Assembly: GCA_024235095.1 (NCBI GenBank)
Contig: JACKNC010000003.1
Span: 1 to 64,000, forward strand
Direction of reading: 5' to 3'
Length of the DNA: 64,000 nt
DNA from: Gammaproteobacteria bacterium
GTDB taxonomy: Bacteria > Pseudomonadota > Gammaproteobacteria > Competibacterales > Competibacteraceae
A model generated the notes under the pieces. It had not been told where the DNA came from. It was given only the letters and a program-made list of their open reading frames with translations, and did no database searches. Shown in pieces: positions 17,942 through 26,101 of this stretch (the first letter of the stretch is position 1; each line of letters opens with the position of its first letter). The translations under genes and the position numbers were made by a program.

Positions 17942-19177
17942 ATGCTTCAGCGACGCTTGCCGAGTCAAACCCTCATGAATTTGCCCCTGTTTGCAAAGCC
18001 CGCGACGCCACAACCGGGCATCGCCTTATTCAACCTGGGATTCCGGCCGTTTTTCCTCGGCGCGGGGATTTTCGCCATTCTCGCTATGGCGCTATGGATG
18101 GGGGTTTATCTCTTTCAATTGCCCGTGCCGATGACCGGCATTTCCTATTTTCAGTGGCATGCGCATGAAATGATCTACGGTTTCAGCCTGGCGGTGATTG
18201 CTGGATTTCTGCTGACCGCCGTTAAAAACTGGACGGGCGTGCAAACCCTGCATGGATTCAGCCTGCTGGCCTTGTTCGCCTTGTGGGCGCTGCCGAGAAT
18301 TCTGTTTTTGTTCGGAACGCGCTTTATGGTGATCGCATCCCTGTTGGATCTGCTGTTCCTGCTGGGGCTGACCGTTGCCGTCGCCTATCCGGTCTTTAAG
18401 GTTAAACAATGGCGGCAAATCGGTATTTTAGCCAAACTGGCGCTGTTTATCGTGACCAGCGGCTTTTTCTATCTGGGCATCACCGGCGTTCTGGAACCAG
18501 GGGTTTACTGGAGTTTGTATGGCGGCCTGTATTTAATTATCGGCCTGATCCTCACCATGGGCCGGCGCGTCATCCCCTTTTTCGTCGAAGTCGGCGTGGG
18601 CTATCCGGTCAAACTGTTCAACGCCAAGTGGATCGATGGGTCAAGCCTGGCGCTGTATCTGGCTTTTTTTATCGTCGCGGTGTTCATGCATGAACCTCGG
18701 TTATTGGCGTTGCTGGCCGCTGGTTTGTTCGTCATTCTCTCCATCCGCTTAATCGGTTGGCATACCGTCGGCATCTGGAAAAAACCGCTGTTATGGAGTC
18801 TGTTCATCGCCCTGTTCTTCATTGATCTGGGCTTTTTACTGGTGGCCTTAAGTGGTTTCCTGAATCTGTCGGCCATGCCGGTTATCCATGCGTTCAGCTA
18901 TGGCGGCATTGGTTTGATGACGCTGAGCATGATGACGCGCGTTTCACTGGGCCATACCGGCAGAAATGTGCAGGAGCCGCCACGCGCGATGACCCTGGCT
19001 TTTGGGGCGATGATGGTGGGAACCGTAGTCAGGGTGTTCCTGCCGTTGATCGATCCAGCGCATTACCCGATCTGGATTGGCCTCTCGCAGCTCCTGTGGA
19101 TCATCGCCTTTGCGATTTTCATCATCCTCTACGCGCCTATCCTGATCAAACCAAGAATCGATGGACAATTTGGCTAA
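17942..19177 (+). CDS. nnrS: NnrS-family membrane protein
   Basis: Polytopic inner-membrane protein (411 aa, about 12 hydrophobic segments) of the NnrS family. Characterised members contain heme and copper and protect against nitric oxide stress. Family motifs are visible: LGFRPFFLGAGIFAI at the N-terminus, WHAHEMIYGF around residue 75, GRRVIPFF in the middle and MTRVSLGHTGR near residue 330. The start is ambiguous: ATG 17942 or ATG 17975 (MNLPLFAKPA), neither with a clear Shine-Dalgarno. The stop lies 19 bp before ubiU. Confidence 0.93.
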   Translation: MLQRRLPSQTLMNLPLFAKPATPQPGIALFNLGFRPFFLGAGIFAILAMALWMGVYLFQLPVPMTGISYFQWHAHEMIYGFSLAVIAGFLLTAVKNWTGVQTLHGFSLLALFALWALPRILFLFGTRFMVIASLLDLLFLLGLTVAVAYPVFKVKQWRQIGILAKLALFIVTSGFFYLGITGVLEPGVYWSLYGGLYLIIGLILTMGRRVIPFFVEVGVGYPVKLFNAKWIDGSSLALYLAFFIVAVFMHEPRLLALLAAGLFVILSIRLIGWHTVGIWKKPLLWSLFIALFFIDLGFLLVALSGFLNLSAMPVIHAFSYGGIGLMTLSMMTRVSLGHTGRNVQEPPRAMTLAFGAMMVGTVVRVFLPLIDPAHYPIWIGLSQLLWIIAFAIFIILYAPILIKPRIDGQFG

Positions 19178-19196
19178 TTTCAAGATGAGATCACCG

Positions 19197-20225
19197 ATGC
19201 CCCCTCCTGCTTCATCTACGCCCACTCCCCTGGAACTGGTGTGTCCGGCGGGCAACCTGCCCTCGCTCAAGGCCGCTGTTGACCACGGCGCTGACGCGGT
19301 TTATATCGGTTTCCGCGATGACACCAACGCCCGCCACTTTCCCGGCCTGAACTTTGACGCCAAAACCGCTGCGCAGGGCGTCGAATATGCGCAGCGTCGC
19401 GGACGGCGCGTGTTCGTCGCCCTGAACACTTTCCCGCAACCTTCCGGTTGGGAACGCTGGCGGACAGCCGTCGACCGGGCGGCGGAACTGGGCGTGGACG
19501 CCATCATCGCCGCCGATATCAGCGTGCTGGATTACGCCTGCCGTCAGCATCCCCATTTGCCTTTGCATCTATCGGTACAGGGTTCGGCCACCAACTACGA
19601 GGCCATTCGCTTTTATCATGAGCATTTCGGCATTCGCCGGGTGGTGCTGCCGCGCGTCCTGGCCTTGCCCCAAGTGCGTCATGTCCTGGAACACAGTCCG
19701 GTGGCGCTGGAGGTCTTTGGCTTTGGCGGCTTGTGCATCATGGTCGAGGGTCGCTGTCTGCTGTCTTCCTATGTTACCGGCGAGTCGCCGAATCTGTGCG
19801 GCGTCTGTTCGCCAGCCAAGGCGGTGCGCTGGCAGGAAACGCCGCAGGGCCTGGAAACCCGCCTGAATGGGTTGTTGATCGACCGCCATGCGCCCGGCGA
19901 ACCGGCCGGTTATCCCACCCTGTGCAAAGGACGCTTCGCCGTGGGCGAGCAGGTGTATTACGCCATTGAAGAACCGACCAGCCTCAACACCCTGGAGCTG
20001 TTGCCGGAACTGTACGAGATGGGCATTGCCGCGATCAAAATTGAGGGTCGCCAGCGCAGTCCCGCCTATGTCAGCCAGGTTACTCAGGTGTGGCGCGCGG
20101 CGATTGACGCCTGCCGCCGGCATCCCGCCGGTTATGCGCCCAAACCGGAATGGCAACGGGCACTGGGCAAGGTGTCGGAAGGCCAGCAGACGACGCTCGG
20201 CGCATATCACCGTCGTTGGCAATGA
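19197..20225 (+). CDS. ubiU: O2-independent ubiquinone hydroxylation protein UbiU
   Basis: Peptidase U32-family [4Fe-4S] protein (342 aa) that, with UbiV, carries out ring hydroxylation of ubiquinone precursors without oxygen. The four cluster cysteines of characterised UbiU correspond to Cys180, Cys187, Cys204 and Cys243 (GLCIMVEGRCL, NLCGVC and TLCKGRF). The start at ATG 19197 is chosen as closest to the conserved LELVCPAGNLPSLKAA; two other in-frame ATGs lie upstream. The stop TGA overlaps the GAGGA ribosome site of ubiV. It keeps quinone available for anaerobic nitrate respiration. Confidence 0.93.
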   Translation: MPPPASSTPTPLELVCPAGNLPSLKAAVDHGADAVYIGFRDDTNARHFPGLNFDAKTAAQGVEYAQRRGRRVFVALNTFPQPSGWERWRTAVDRAAELGVDAIIAADISVLDYACRQHPHLPLHLSVQGSATNYEAIRFYHEHFGIRRVVLPRVLALPQVRHVLEHSPVALEVFGFGGLCIMVEGRCLLSSYVTGESPNLCGVCSPAKAVRWQETPQGLETRLNGLLIDRHAPGEPAGYPTLCKGRFAVGEQVYYAIEEPTSLNTLELLPELYEMGIAAIKIEGRQRSPAYVSQVTQVWRAAIDACRRHPAGYAPKPEWQRALGKVSEGQQTTLGAYHRRWQ

Positions 20226-20234
20226 GGACTGCAC

Positions 20235-21152
20235 ATGAATAACGCAACATCGCGCCTTCCCAAACTGGCGCTGGGGCCGGTGCTGTATTACTGGCCGCGT
20301 GAAACCCTGCTGGCCTTTTACCAGCAGATGAGCGCCACGCCGGTGGACATCATCTATTTGGGCGAAACGGTCTGCGCCAAGCGCCGGTCGCTGAACACCG
20401 ACGACTGGCTGGAATTGGCCGAACGGTTGACGGCGGCGGGCAAGGAAGTGGTGCTCTCCACGATGACGCTGCTGGAAGCCGAGTCGGAACTGAAAACTTT
20501 GCGTCGCTGGTGCGCCAATGGCCGTTTCATGGTCGAAGCCAACGACCTGAGCGCCGTGCATCTGCTATCCGGTCAGGCGCCTTTCGCGTTGGGAACCGGC
20601 ATCAATGTCTACAATCATCACACCCTGGGCTTTCTGGCCAGTCTGGGCGCCCGGCGCTGGATCATGCCGGTGGAGTTATCGCGGGTCGCGCTGGCGGAAA
20701 TTCAGGCGCAGCGTCCGGCAGGGATGGAAACCGAAGTGTTTGTTTATGGTCGGTTGCCGCTGGCCTCTTCCGCGCGCTGCTTCACCGCCCGCTATCACAA
20801 CCTGCCCAAGGACGATTGCCAGTATCGCTGTCTTAACGACCCGGAAGGGTTGACGGTGAGCAGCCGCGAAGGTCAGGCGTTTCTGACGCTCAACGGCATT
20901 CAAACCCAGTCGGCGCAAACCGGTAACCTGTTGGCGGAACTGGCGGAGTTGCAAGCATTAGGCGTGGATGTCCTGCGCATCAGTCCGCAGGCCGAGGGAA
21001 CGGAGCGAGTGATTGCTGCATTTGCCGCCGCGCTGCGCGGTGAATGCGACGCCGGCGAAGCGGCGGCAACGCTTAACGCCCGTCTGCCGTATGGGGCGTG
21101 CAACGGCTATTGGCGGGGACAGGCGGGATTGCAGCAGATCGCTGCGTACTGA
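20235..21152 (+). CDS. ubiV: O2-independent ubiquinone hydroxylation protein UbiV
   Basis: U32-family [4Fe-4S] partner of UbiU (305 aa). Cluster ligands equivalent to characterised UbiV are Cys47 (GETVCAKRR), Cys182, Cys195 and Cys199 (ARCFTARYHNLPKDDCQYRC). It follows ubiU with 9 bp spacing and a GAGGA ribosome site formed at the ubiU stop, indicating translational coupling and a stable heterodimer. It faces ubiT tail to tail, only 8 bp apart. Confidence 0.93.
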   Translation: MNNATSRLPKLALGPVLYYWPRETLLAFYQQMSATPVDIIYLGETVCAKRRSLNTDDWLELAERLTAAGKEVVLSTMTLLEAESELKTLRRWCANGRFMVEANDLSAVHLLSGQAPFALGTGINVYNHHTLGFLASLGARRWIMPVELSRVALAEIQAQRPAGMETEVFVYGRLPLASSARCFTARYHNLPKDDCQYRCLNDPEGLTVSSREGQAFLTLNGIQTQSAQTGNLLAELAELQALGVDVLRISPQAEGTERVIAAFAAALRGECDAGEAAATLNARLPYGACNGYWRGQAGLQQIAAY

Positions 21153-21160
21153 TGGGCTAT

Positions 21161-21667
21161 TCAAGCGCCGCTTAACCGCTCGTAAGCGCTTATCAAACCC
21201 GTTGCGGCGCGTAACAGCGGCGGCAACAGACCGCCCAGCGCCTCCAGGTCCGCGCCGTCCAGCCAGTTCTTCAATTCCAGCCCCAATGCAGTGTCGCCGG
21301 CCATCACCACTCGCCGGTGGAAAAACAGCGTATCGGAATCTTCGCGGCGGGTGGCCAGCGCCAGGAAATCGTAAAGAGCGCCGCTGATGGTCAAATCCGG
21401 CGCGGCTGCGGTTGGCCCGGCGGTGAATCCAGTTGCGTTGATCAAGGAGAGTCGGTATGTGATCCTGGCGTCGCGGACTTCAATGAGCAAGGTCCGCTGG
21501 CGCAAAAACGCGAATTCGCCTTGCTGAATCTGTTCGGCCAGCAGGATGTTCAGGGCGGCAGCCAGCGCGGTTGAATGAACCGCCTCGGGCAACAGGGCCA
21601 GCGGCCAGGCCAGCGGAGCGGGTAACCTGGGGTGGGGCGGGAACAGCGCGCTAAATAAGGTGGGCAC
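21161..21667 (-). CDS. ubiT: SCP2-domain lipid-binding protein UbiT
   Basis: A 168-residue protein with an SCP2 sterol-carrier-like fold, accessory to UbiU-UbiV and thought to bind ubiquinone intermediates in anaerobic synthesis. Typical segments are LAEQIQQGEFAFLRQRTLLI, TISGALYDFLALATRREDSD and LFFHRRVVMAGDTALGLEL. The GTG at 21667 is chosen because AAGGAGG lies 5 nt upstream; in-frame ATGs exist at 21682 and 21709. That ribosome site lies inside the last codons of the upstream small gene, which overlaps by 17 bp, so translation is probably coupled. It converges on ubiV. Confidence 0.9.
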   Translation of the reverse strand: MPTLFSALFPPHPRLPAPLAWPLALLPEAVHSTALAAALNILLAEQIQQGEFAFLRQRTLLIEVRDARITYRLSLINATGFTAGPTAAAPDLTISGALYDFLALATRREDSDTLFFHRRVVMAGDTALGLELKNWLDGADLEALGGLLPPLLRAATGLISAYERLSGA

Positions 21668-21863
21668 GATTGCCTCCTTCATCTGCGTTTGCGCAGTCAA
21701 GCACGGCATTCAGATCGAGTTGCTGCAAGGTTGAAATCGCATACTCCCAGCGGCCCTCGGCGCACAGACCGAGAACACCGCCTTCTTCGTAGGCTTCCAG
21801 CGCGGCTTTAATACAGGCCGCGCGCACCGCTTCAGCAAGTTGTTGCTTATTTGTCAAGTGCAT
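21651..21863 (-). CDS. small conserved-looking protein upstream of ubiT
   Basis: A 70-residue acidic helical protein (MHLTNKQQLAEAVRAACI, then ALEAYEEGGVLGLCAEGRWE). It overlaps the ubiT start by 17 bp and supplies the ubiT ribosome site within its coding end. It is not recognised as a domain of known function. The tight overlap with ubiT supports expression and a shared role with the anaerobic ubiquinone genes. An alternative ATG at 21884 would add seven residues. Confidence 0.65.
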   Translation of the reverse strand: MHLTNKQQLAEAVRAACIKAALEAYEEGGVLGLCAEGRWEYAISTLQQLDLNAVLDCANADEGGNRAHLI

Positions 21864-21896
21864 GGAATTTCTCAATGGAATCATCGATTGACTTGA

Positions 21897-23471
21897 TCAT
21901 ACTGCGAAAACCCGATTGCGCCCCGCGTGTTTCGCGTGATAAACCGCTTCATCAGCGCGTGCAAAGAGCGTTTCCAAGGTATCGTTGATCCGGTATTCAC
22001 TAACGCCAAAACTGGCGGTGATTTTAGGCAGATTATTGAAACAATGGCTCTCCATCGCGCTGCGCAGTCTTTCGGCGAGATCCACTGCGGCTTGATGTCC
22101 ACCTTCCGGTACAAGAATAACGAATTCTTCCCCTCCCCAACGGGCAAAAATATCGGTGGTCCGGACGCAACTTTGGACCCGTTGCGCGACGCCTTTGAGC
22201 ACCTGATCCCCGGCAATGTGTCCGAATTGATCGTTGACCTGCTTGAAATAATCAATATCAAAAACAATCAGCGCCAGTTTTCCGCCATAACGCTGTTGAC
22301 GCTGTAAAATGATGTCAAACCATTCGGTAAACTTGTAGCGGTTATAAATACCGGTCAGTAAATCAGTGCACGCGAGCTTGTCTTTTTCCTTAATGAGAGA
22401 TTCAACAATTATGAGTAATTTATTGAAATTATCAGAGATAACGCCGATTTCATCCGGAGTGAACAGTTTAATCCGGTTGGAAAAATCCTTGGTTTTTATC
22501 GTATATTCAATGCTTTTCAACAGTATATTCAATGCATGCAGAATGCGACGGATCGCTGATCCAATCAGCAGGGTTAGCAATAATGCAATGCTAATCACTA
22601 TTGCTGCATTAAATATAAATTTTTTCTGCGCTAGGGCCATCTCCCTGGTCATCCCCTCATGCAAATAGGCGGTGTATGCGCGCTCTACGGTCTGCAATTG
22701 ATTGATCCAATCAGTGGCTACAGTAAACCACGCTTCAGCGGTGATCATGGTATGGCTGCCGGTCAAAATCAGTTCAATGATCCGAAGAATATTTTGTACT
22801 TCAGTTTGTGCCTGAATGGTGTGAAATATGTTGACGATCTTGGGCGTTGCATCCCGAAAAAAGAGTTGTGTGTGATGTTGATAGAAACTAAATTCCCGAC
22901 TCACTGTAGCAATATGATTTATATTTAATTTTCCGAGACTGAAAACTTCATTGAGGCTGGCGCGAATTTGCCCAAGGTATTCTTTTGCATACAGCAAATG
23001 GGTGTAAGCGCGAACATCGTTTTTCAAATCGGTATTCAGATGGTCTGTCAGCACATTAATATAGTCGAGTATTTCCACAATGATTAATGTGTAGTGATTA
23101 AAAGCATGAACGGCAGTCAGCTGATTGCGTAAAACCTGCTTCCTGATTTCTGGCAGATCTTCCAAACCTTGAGCAGGGTTGAGAACGCCATCTGCTACTT
23201 GTGTCCTGGCGTGGTTGGTCGCCGTATGTTGCGCATTCAGCAAGGCGGCGCTGGATATTGAACAACCCGCTAAACAACCCACCGAAATACCACGCTCTTT
23301 TTGCAATTCATGAACCAGATCGGAAAGGCTTTCGATGACTTTGATATCGGTCATTGAAGCAATTTTGTGGTTTTTTTCCTGGTTCAGTGCGACAAAGTAA
23401 GCCGCCAGAATGTAAAACAGGCAGGCTGTAATCAGCAGTCCAATCAATAGCATTCTTGCCCTGATGGTCAT
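21897..23471 (-). CDS. membrane diguanylate cyclase with NIT-type sensor domain
   Basis: A 524-residue inner-membrane signalling protein. A first membrane helix (about 8-30) is followed by a periplasmic helical domain with the NIT-like motif ELQKERGISVGCLAG (about 55-70). A second membrane helix lies near 285-305, then a HAMP linker and a C-terminal GGDEF domain with the active-site form GGEEF. RTTD, five residues before GGEEF, is a c-di-GMP inhibitory I-site. NIT domains are associated with nitrate/nitrite sensing, so nitrate-controlled c-di-GMP synthesis is a reasonable inference. ATG 23471 has GAGAGGA upstream. Base composition looks more AT-rich than neighbouring nar/nor genes. Confidence 0.85.
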   Translation of the reverse strand: MTIRARMLLIGLLITACLFYILAAYFVALNQEKNHKIASMTDIKVIESLSDLVHELQKERGISVGCLAGCSISSAALLNAQHTATNHARTQVADGVLNPAQGLEDLPEIRKQVLRNQLTAVHAFNHYTLIIVEILDYINVLTDHLNTDLKNDVRAYTHLLYAKEYLGQIRASLNEVFSLGKLNINHIATVSREFSFYQHHTQLFFRDATPKIVNIFHTIQAQTEVQNILRIIELILTGSHTMITAEAWFTVATDWINQLQTVERAYTAYLHEGMTREMALAQKKFIFNAAIVISIALLLTLLIGSAIRRILHALNILLKSIEYTIKTKDFSNRIKLFTPDEIGVISDNFNKLLIIVESLIKEKDKLACTDLLTGIYNRYKFTEWFDIILQRQQRYGGKLALIVFDIDYFKQVNDQFGHIAGDQVLKGVAQRVQSCVRTTDIFARWGGEEFVILVPEGGHQAAVDLAERLRSAMESHCFNNLPKITASFGVSEYRINDTLETLFARADEAVYHAKHAGRNRVFAV

Positions 23472-23622
23472 CAATCATGTCCTCTCGGTGGATGACATCA
23501 CGGGAAGCGTCCAGCACCCAGTCGGTCAGGTTTTCCTCGCGTTTCTGGATCATAGCGGCATTGCCGGAACGAAGAATATCGGATGGACCTGGGGCATGGG
23601 CGCTGCTGATCATCGCTATTGC

Positions 23623-25464
23623 TCAGGCTGTCAGACGTGTATAGAGCAACAACAGCTGACGCGGCAAATCTTCCGGGTGGCGAACCAGGACAAAGCCGTC
23701 TTTCCCGAACAGATACGGCAAATAATCATCGGCCTCCTGATCAATCGTTACGCAGAATGGATGCAATCCGGCACGCCGCGCTTCAATCAGCGCCCTACGG
23801 GTATCCTCAATCCCATAGCGCCCTTCATAATGATCCAGATCATTGGGCTTGCCATCGGTCAACAGCAACAGCAAGCGGCGGGCGGCGGTCTGCCGACCGA
23901 GGGTCAGCGTGGCGTAACGCACCGCCGCGCCCATCCGTGTGTAATAACCCGGCTTGATGGCGTTAATCCGTCCCCGGATGGTCGCGGTATACCGCTCGGT
24001 GAAACTCTTGATGCGCTGCACCCGAACGTGCTGACGCTTGCGCGAAGAAAACCCGTACAGCGCAAAGCGATCGCCGGTCGCCGCCAGCGCTTCGGCGAAC
24101 AGAAATAAACTGTCGCGGATCATCTCGATCACCCGCCCGTGATTATTTACCCAGGCATCGGTGGATAGCGACAAGTCCGCCAATAAGAGACAGGCCAGAT
24201 CGCGCTCCTGCCGGGCCAGTTGCCGGTACAACCCGCGCTCATAACCGGATTCGCCGCTGGCGCGGTCGGCGGCATAGCGCACCCAGGCATCCAGATCCAG
24301 CTCCTCGCCGTCCGGTTGGGCGCTGCGCCAGCCCCGAGCTGGTCGCAGCACTTCAAACTGGCGGCGCAGGCGTTGCGCCGCGCGCCGCAAGACCAGCGGC
24401 AATTCACACGGCGTCGCCCGCCGCGCCAGCATTTCCTGCACCGCGCAATAATCGGGCAATAGCTTCTGTTTGCGATAATCCCATTCCGGAAAGGGCAGTC
24501 CCGGACCCAGCGGCAGGTCATCCTCGCTGGCGGAAGGCAAATCGAGATCGAACCGCACCCGCGCGGCAGTGCTGGCGCCATCCTGGGTGATGCTCAACAC
24601 CGGCATATCATTGGCCGCCCGCCCGGCGTCCGCTGCCGGATCATCGTCATCCGGGCGATTCACTCGCACAAATTCGGCCCAGGACAATAAACTCTCGGCG
24701 CGAAACGGCAACAGAAACGGACTTTGCCGCTCCGGCAAATCGGTATATTCCGCGCGCCGGCGCTGACGATCCCGTTCCACGGGTTGACTGTCCGTCGGGC
24801 GAGGCGCGTCGGCAGAGGCCTCCTTGCGCCCGGGTCGGGTCGTTGCTGGAGCCGGTGGGGGATACAGCCAGAGCGGAACCGGTGGCAACGGTCGCCGCGC
24901 CGCCGGCCATTGCGCAACGCTGCCCGGTTCCTGTAACGCCTGACCGAGCGCCGTTTCCTGGGCTGCTTCATCCGGCGGCAACTGGGCCGGGGGCGTCCGC
25001 GTCTTCAATACCGCATCGACCAGACGCCGGTAACGCGACCGCAGACCCGGATAGCGCGCCAGCGTTATTTGCGTCGCCTGCTGATTCTGCGCCCACCAGG
25101 GCGCGTCAGGCTCCACGACATCGTGCGCGGCGGCCAGGGCAATCAGCCACAAATACAGGTCGCGGTTCAAAGCCCGACTCGGCAACACCGCCAGTTGTCC
25201 CGGCAATTGCAGCGTTTCCCGATCCCGGCGCGCGGGTTCCACGGTGTCCCCGATTCCAGCGATACGCGCCAGCCAACCGCGTCGCGCGCCCTGTGGCTGC
25301 GCCGACGCAGGCGCCACGCGCAGACCAGGATCGCCGCCGAAGGCGCGGAACAGCAACCCGGCGGTTTTCTCGATTTCCGCCAGCGTAACCGTTGCTTCCG
25401 GCGCCGACCGTTGCGCTACCCGTGTGATCCAGCGATGCCACAGCGCACCGATCTGTTCTTCCAT
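23623..25464 (-). CDS. norD: nitric oxide reductase activation protein NorD
   Basis: A 613-residue protein with a C-terminal von Willebrand factor A domain. The MIDAS-type metal site is visible as DLSLSTDAW and later TDGKPND. NorD works with the AAA+ ATPase NorQ to mature cytochrome c-dependent nitric oxide reductase, probably inserting the non-heme iron. A long Pro/Arg/Asp-rich disordered stretch covers about residues 210-300. ATG 25464 (MEEQIGALWHRW) has GGAG upstream; the frame extends 17 codons further. It is separated from the rest of the nor cluster by an opposing toxin-antitoxin pair, so whether it is still cotranscribed is unclear. Confidence 0.93.
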   Translation of the reverse strand: MEEQIGALWHRWITRVAQRSAPEATVTLAEIEKTAGLLFRAFGGDPGLRVAPASAQPQGARRGWLARIAGIGDTVEPARRDRETLQLPGQLAVLPSRALNRDLYLWLIALAAAHDVVEPDAPWWAQNQQATQITLARYPGLRSRYRRLVDAVLKTRTPPAQLPPDEAAQETALGQALQEPGSVAQWPAARRPLPPVPLWLYPPPAPATTRPGRKEASADAPRPTDSQPVERDRQRRRAEYTDLPERQSPFLLPFRAESLLSWAEFVRVNRPDDDDPAADAGRAANDMPVLSITQDGASTAARVRFDLDLPSASEDDLPLGPGLPFPEWDYRKQKLLPDYCAVQEMLARRATPCELPLVLRRAAQRLRRQFEVLRPARGWRSAQPDGEELDLDAWVRYAADRASGESGYERGLYRQLARQERDLACLLLADLSLSTDAWVNNHGRVIEMIRDSLFLFAEALAATGDRFALYGFSSRKRQHVRVQRIKSFTERYTATIRGRINAIKPGYYTRMGAAVRYATLTLGRQTAARRLLLLLTDGKPNDLDHYEGRYGIEDTRRALIEARRAGLHPFCVTIDQEADDYLPYLFGKDGFVLVRHPEDLPRQLLLLYTRLTA

Positions 25465-25571
25465 CTGAAGGTCACTCCATCTTAGGCATGAATCTGTTGA
25501 AACTTTTGCAACCACTCAATAGCCTGACTGATAAGCTAACAACCTCCTGCTTTCGACACTGAGGACATTTT

Positions 25572-25811
25572 ATGTATACGCTTTACCGTCTGAATGCTGA
25601 CGAATTATCCATCGATCTTCTTGAATCCATTAAAACGCAATTTCGCCATCAACTTATTGAAATTGCAGTCTGCCCAGCCGAAACAGCGGAGCAGGATGAA
25701 ACCGCTTATCTGTTGGCGAATCCGGCAAATCGCGCTCGTCTTCTGGAAGCAATGGAAAATGTTCGTCAGCAACGCGATCTAGTGACCGTAGACCTGGCTG
25801 ATTTGCAATGA
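25572..25811 (+). CDS. antitoxin of a YoeB-type toxin-antitoxin pair
   Basis: A 79-residue protein. The C-terminal half (ETAYLLANPANRARLLEAME) matches the toxin-binding tail of YefM-type antitoxins. The N-terminus (YRLNADELSIDLLESIK) differs from the classical YefM/Phd DNA-binding fold and belongs to a variant antitoxin type seen with YoeB toxins. The TGA stop overlaps the toxin ATG (ATGA), as expected for coupled antitoxin-toxin translation. It reads opposite to the surrounding nor genes. Confidence 0.85.
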   Translation: MYTLYRLNADELSIDLLESIKTQFRHQLIEIAVCPAETAEQDETAYLLANPANRARLLEAMENVRQQRDLVTVDLADLQ

Positions 25812-26065
25812 AAATCGCCTTTGAAAAGATCGCATTCGCCGATTTTACCGCGTGGGCTGAGCAGGATCGGAAAATTCATAAGCGCATTGTGGCCTTGATC
25901 ATGGATATCATGCGTGATCCTCGTCAGGGCATTGGCAAACCGGAACCACTCAGACATGAATTGCATGGCTACTGGTCACGGCGCATTAACGATGAACATC
26001 GGTTGGTTTATCGCGTCGAAACCGAAACCATTACCATTATTGCTTGCAAACATCACTACGAATAA
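25808..26065 (+). CDS. yoeB: YoeB/Txe-family mRNA interferase toxin
   Basis: An 85-residue ribosome-dependent mRNA endonuclease toxin of the RelE superfamily. The family pattern is clear: core GIGKPEPLRHELHGYWSRRI, then DEHRLVYRV and the C-terminal IIACKHHYE with the catalytic-end His-His-Tyr. It overlaps the antitoxin stop by 4 bp. It is inserted on the + strand within the - strand nor cluster. Confidence 0.93.
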   Translation: MKIAFEKIAFADFTAWAEQDRKIHKRIVALIMDIMRDPRQGIGKPEPLRHELHGYWSRRINDEHRLVYRVETETITIIACKHHYE

Positions 26066-26101
26066 AAAAATTGCTTGTAGATAAATATATTAAGTCAATT
26101 A

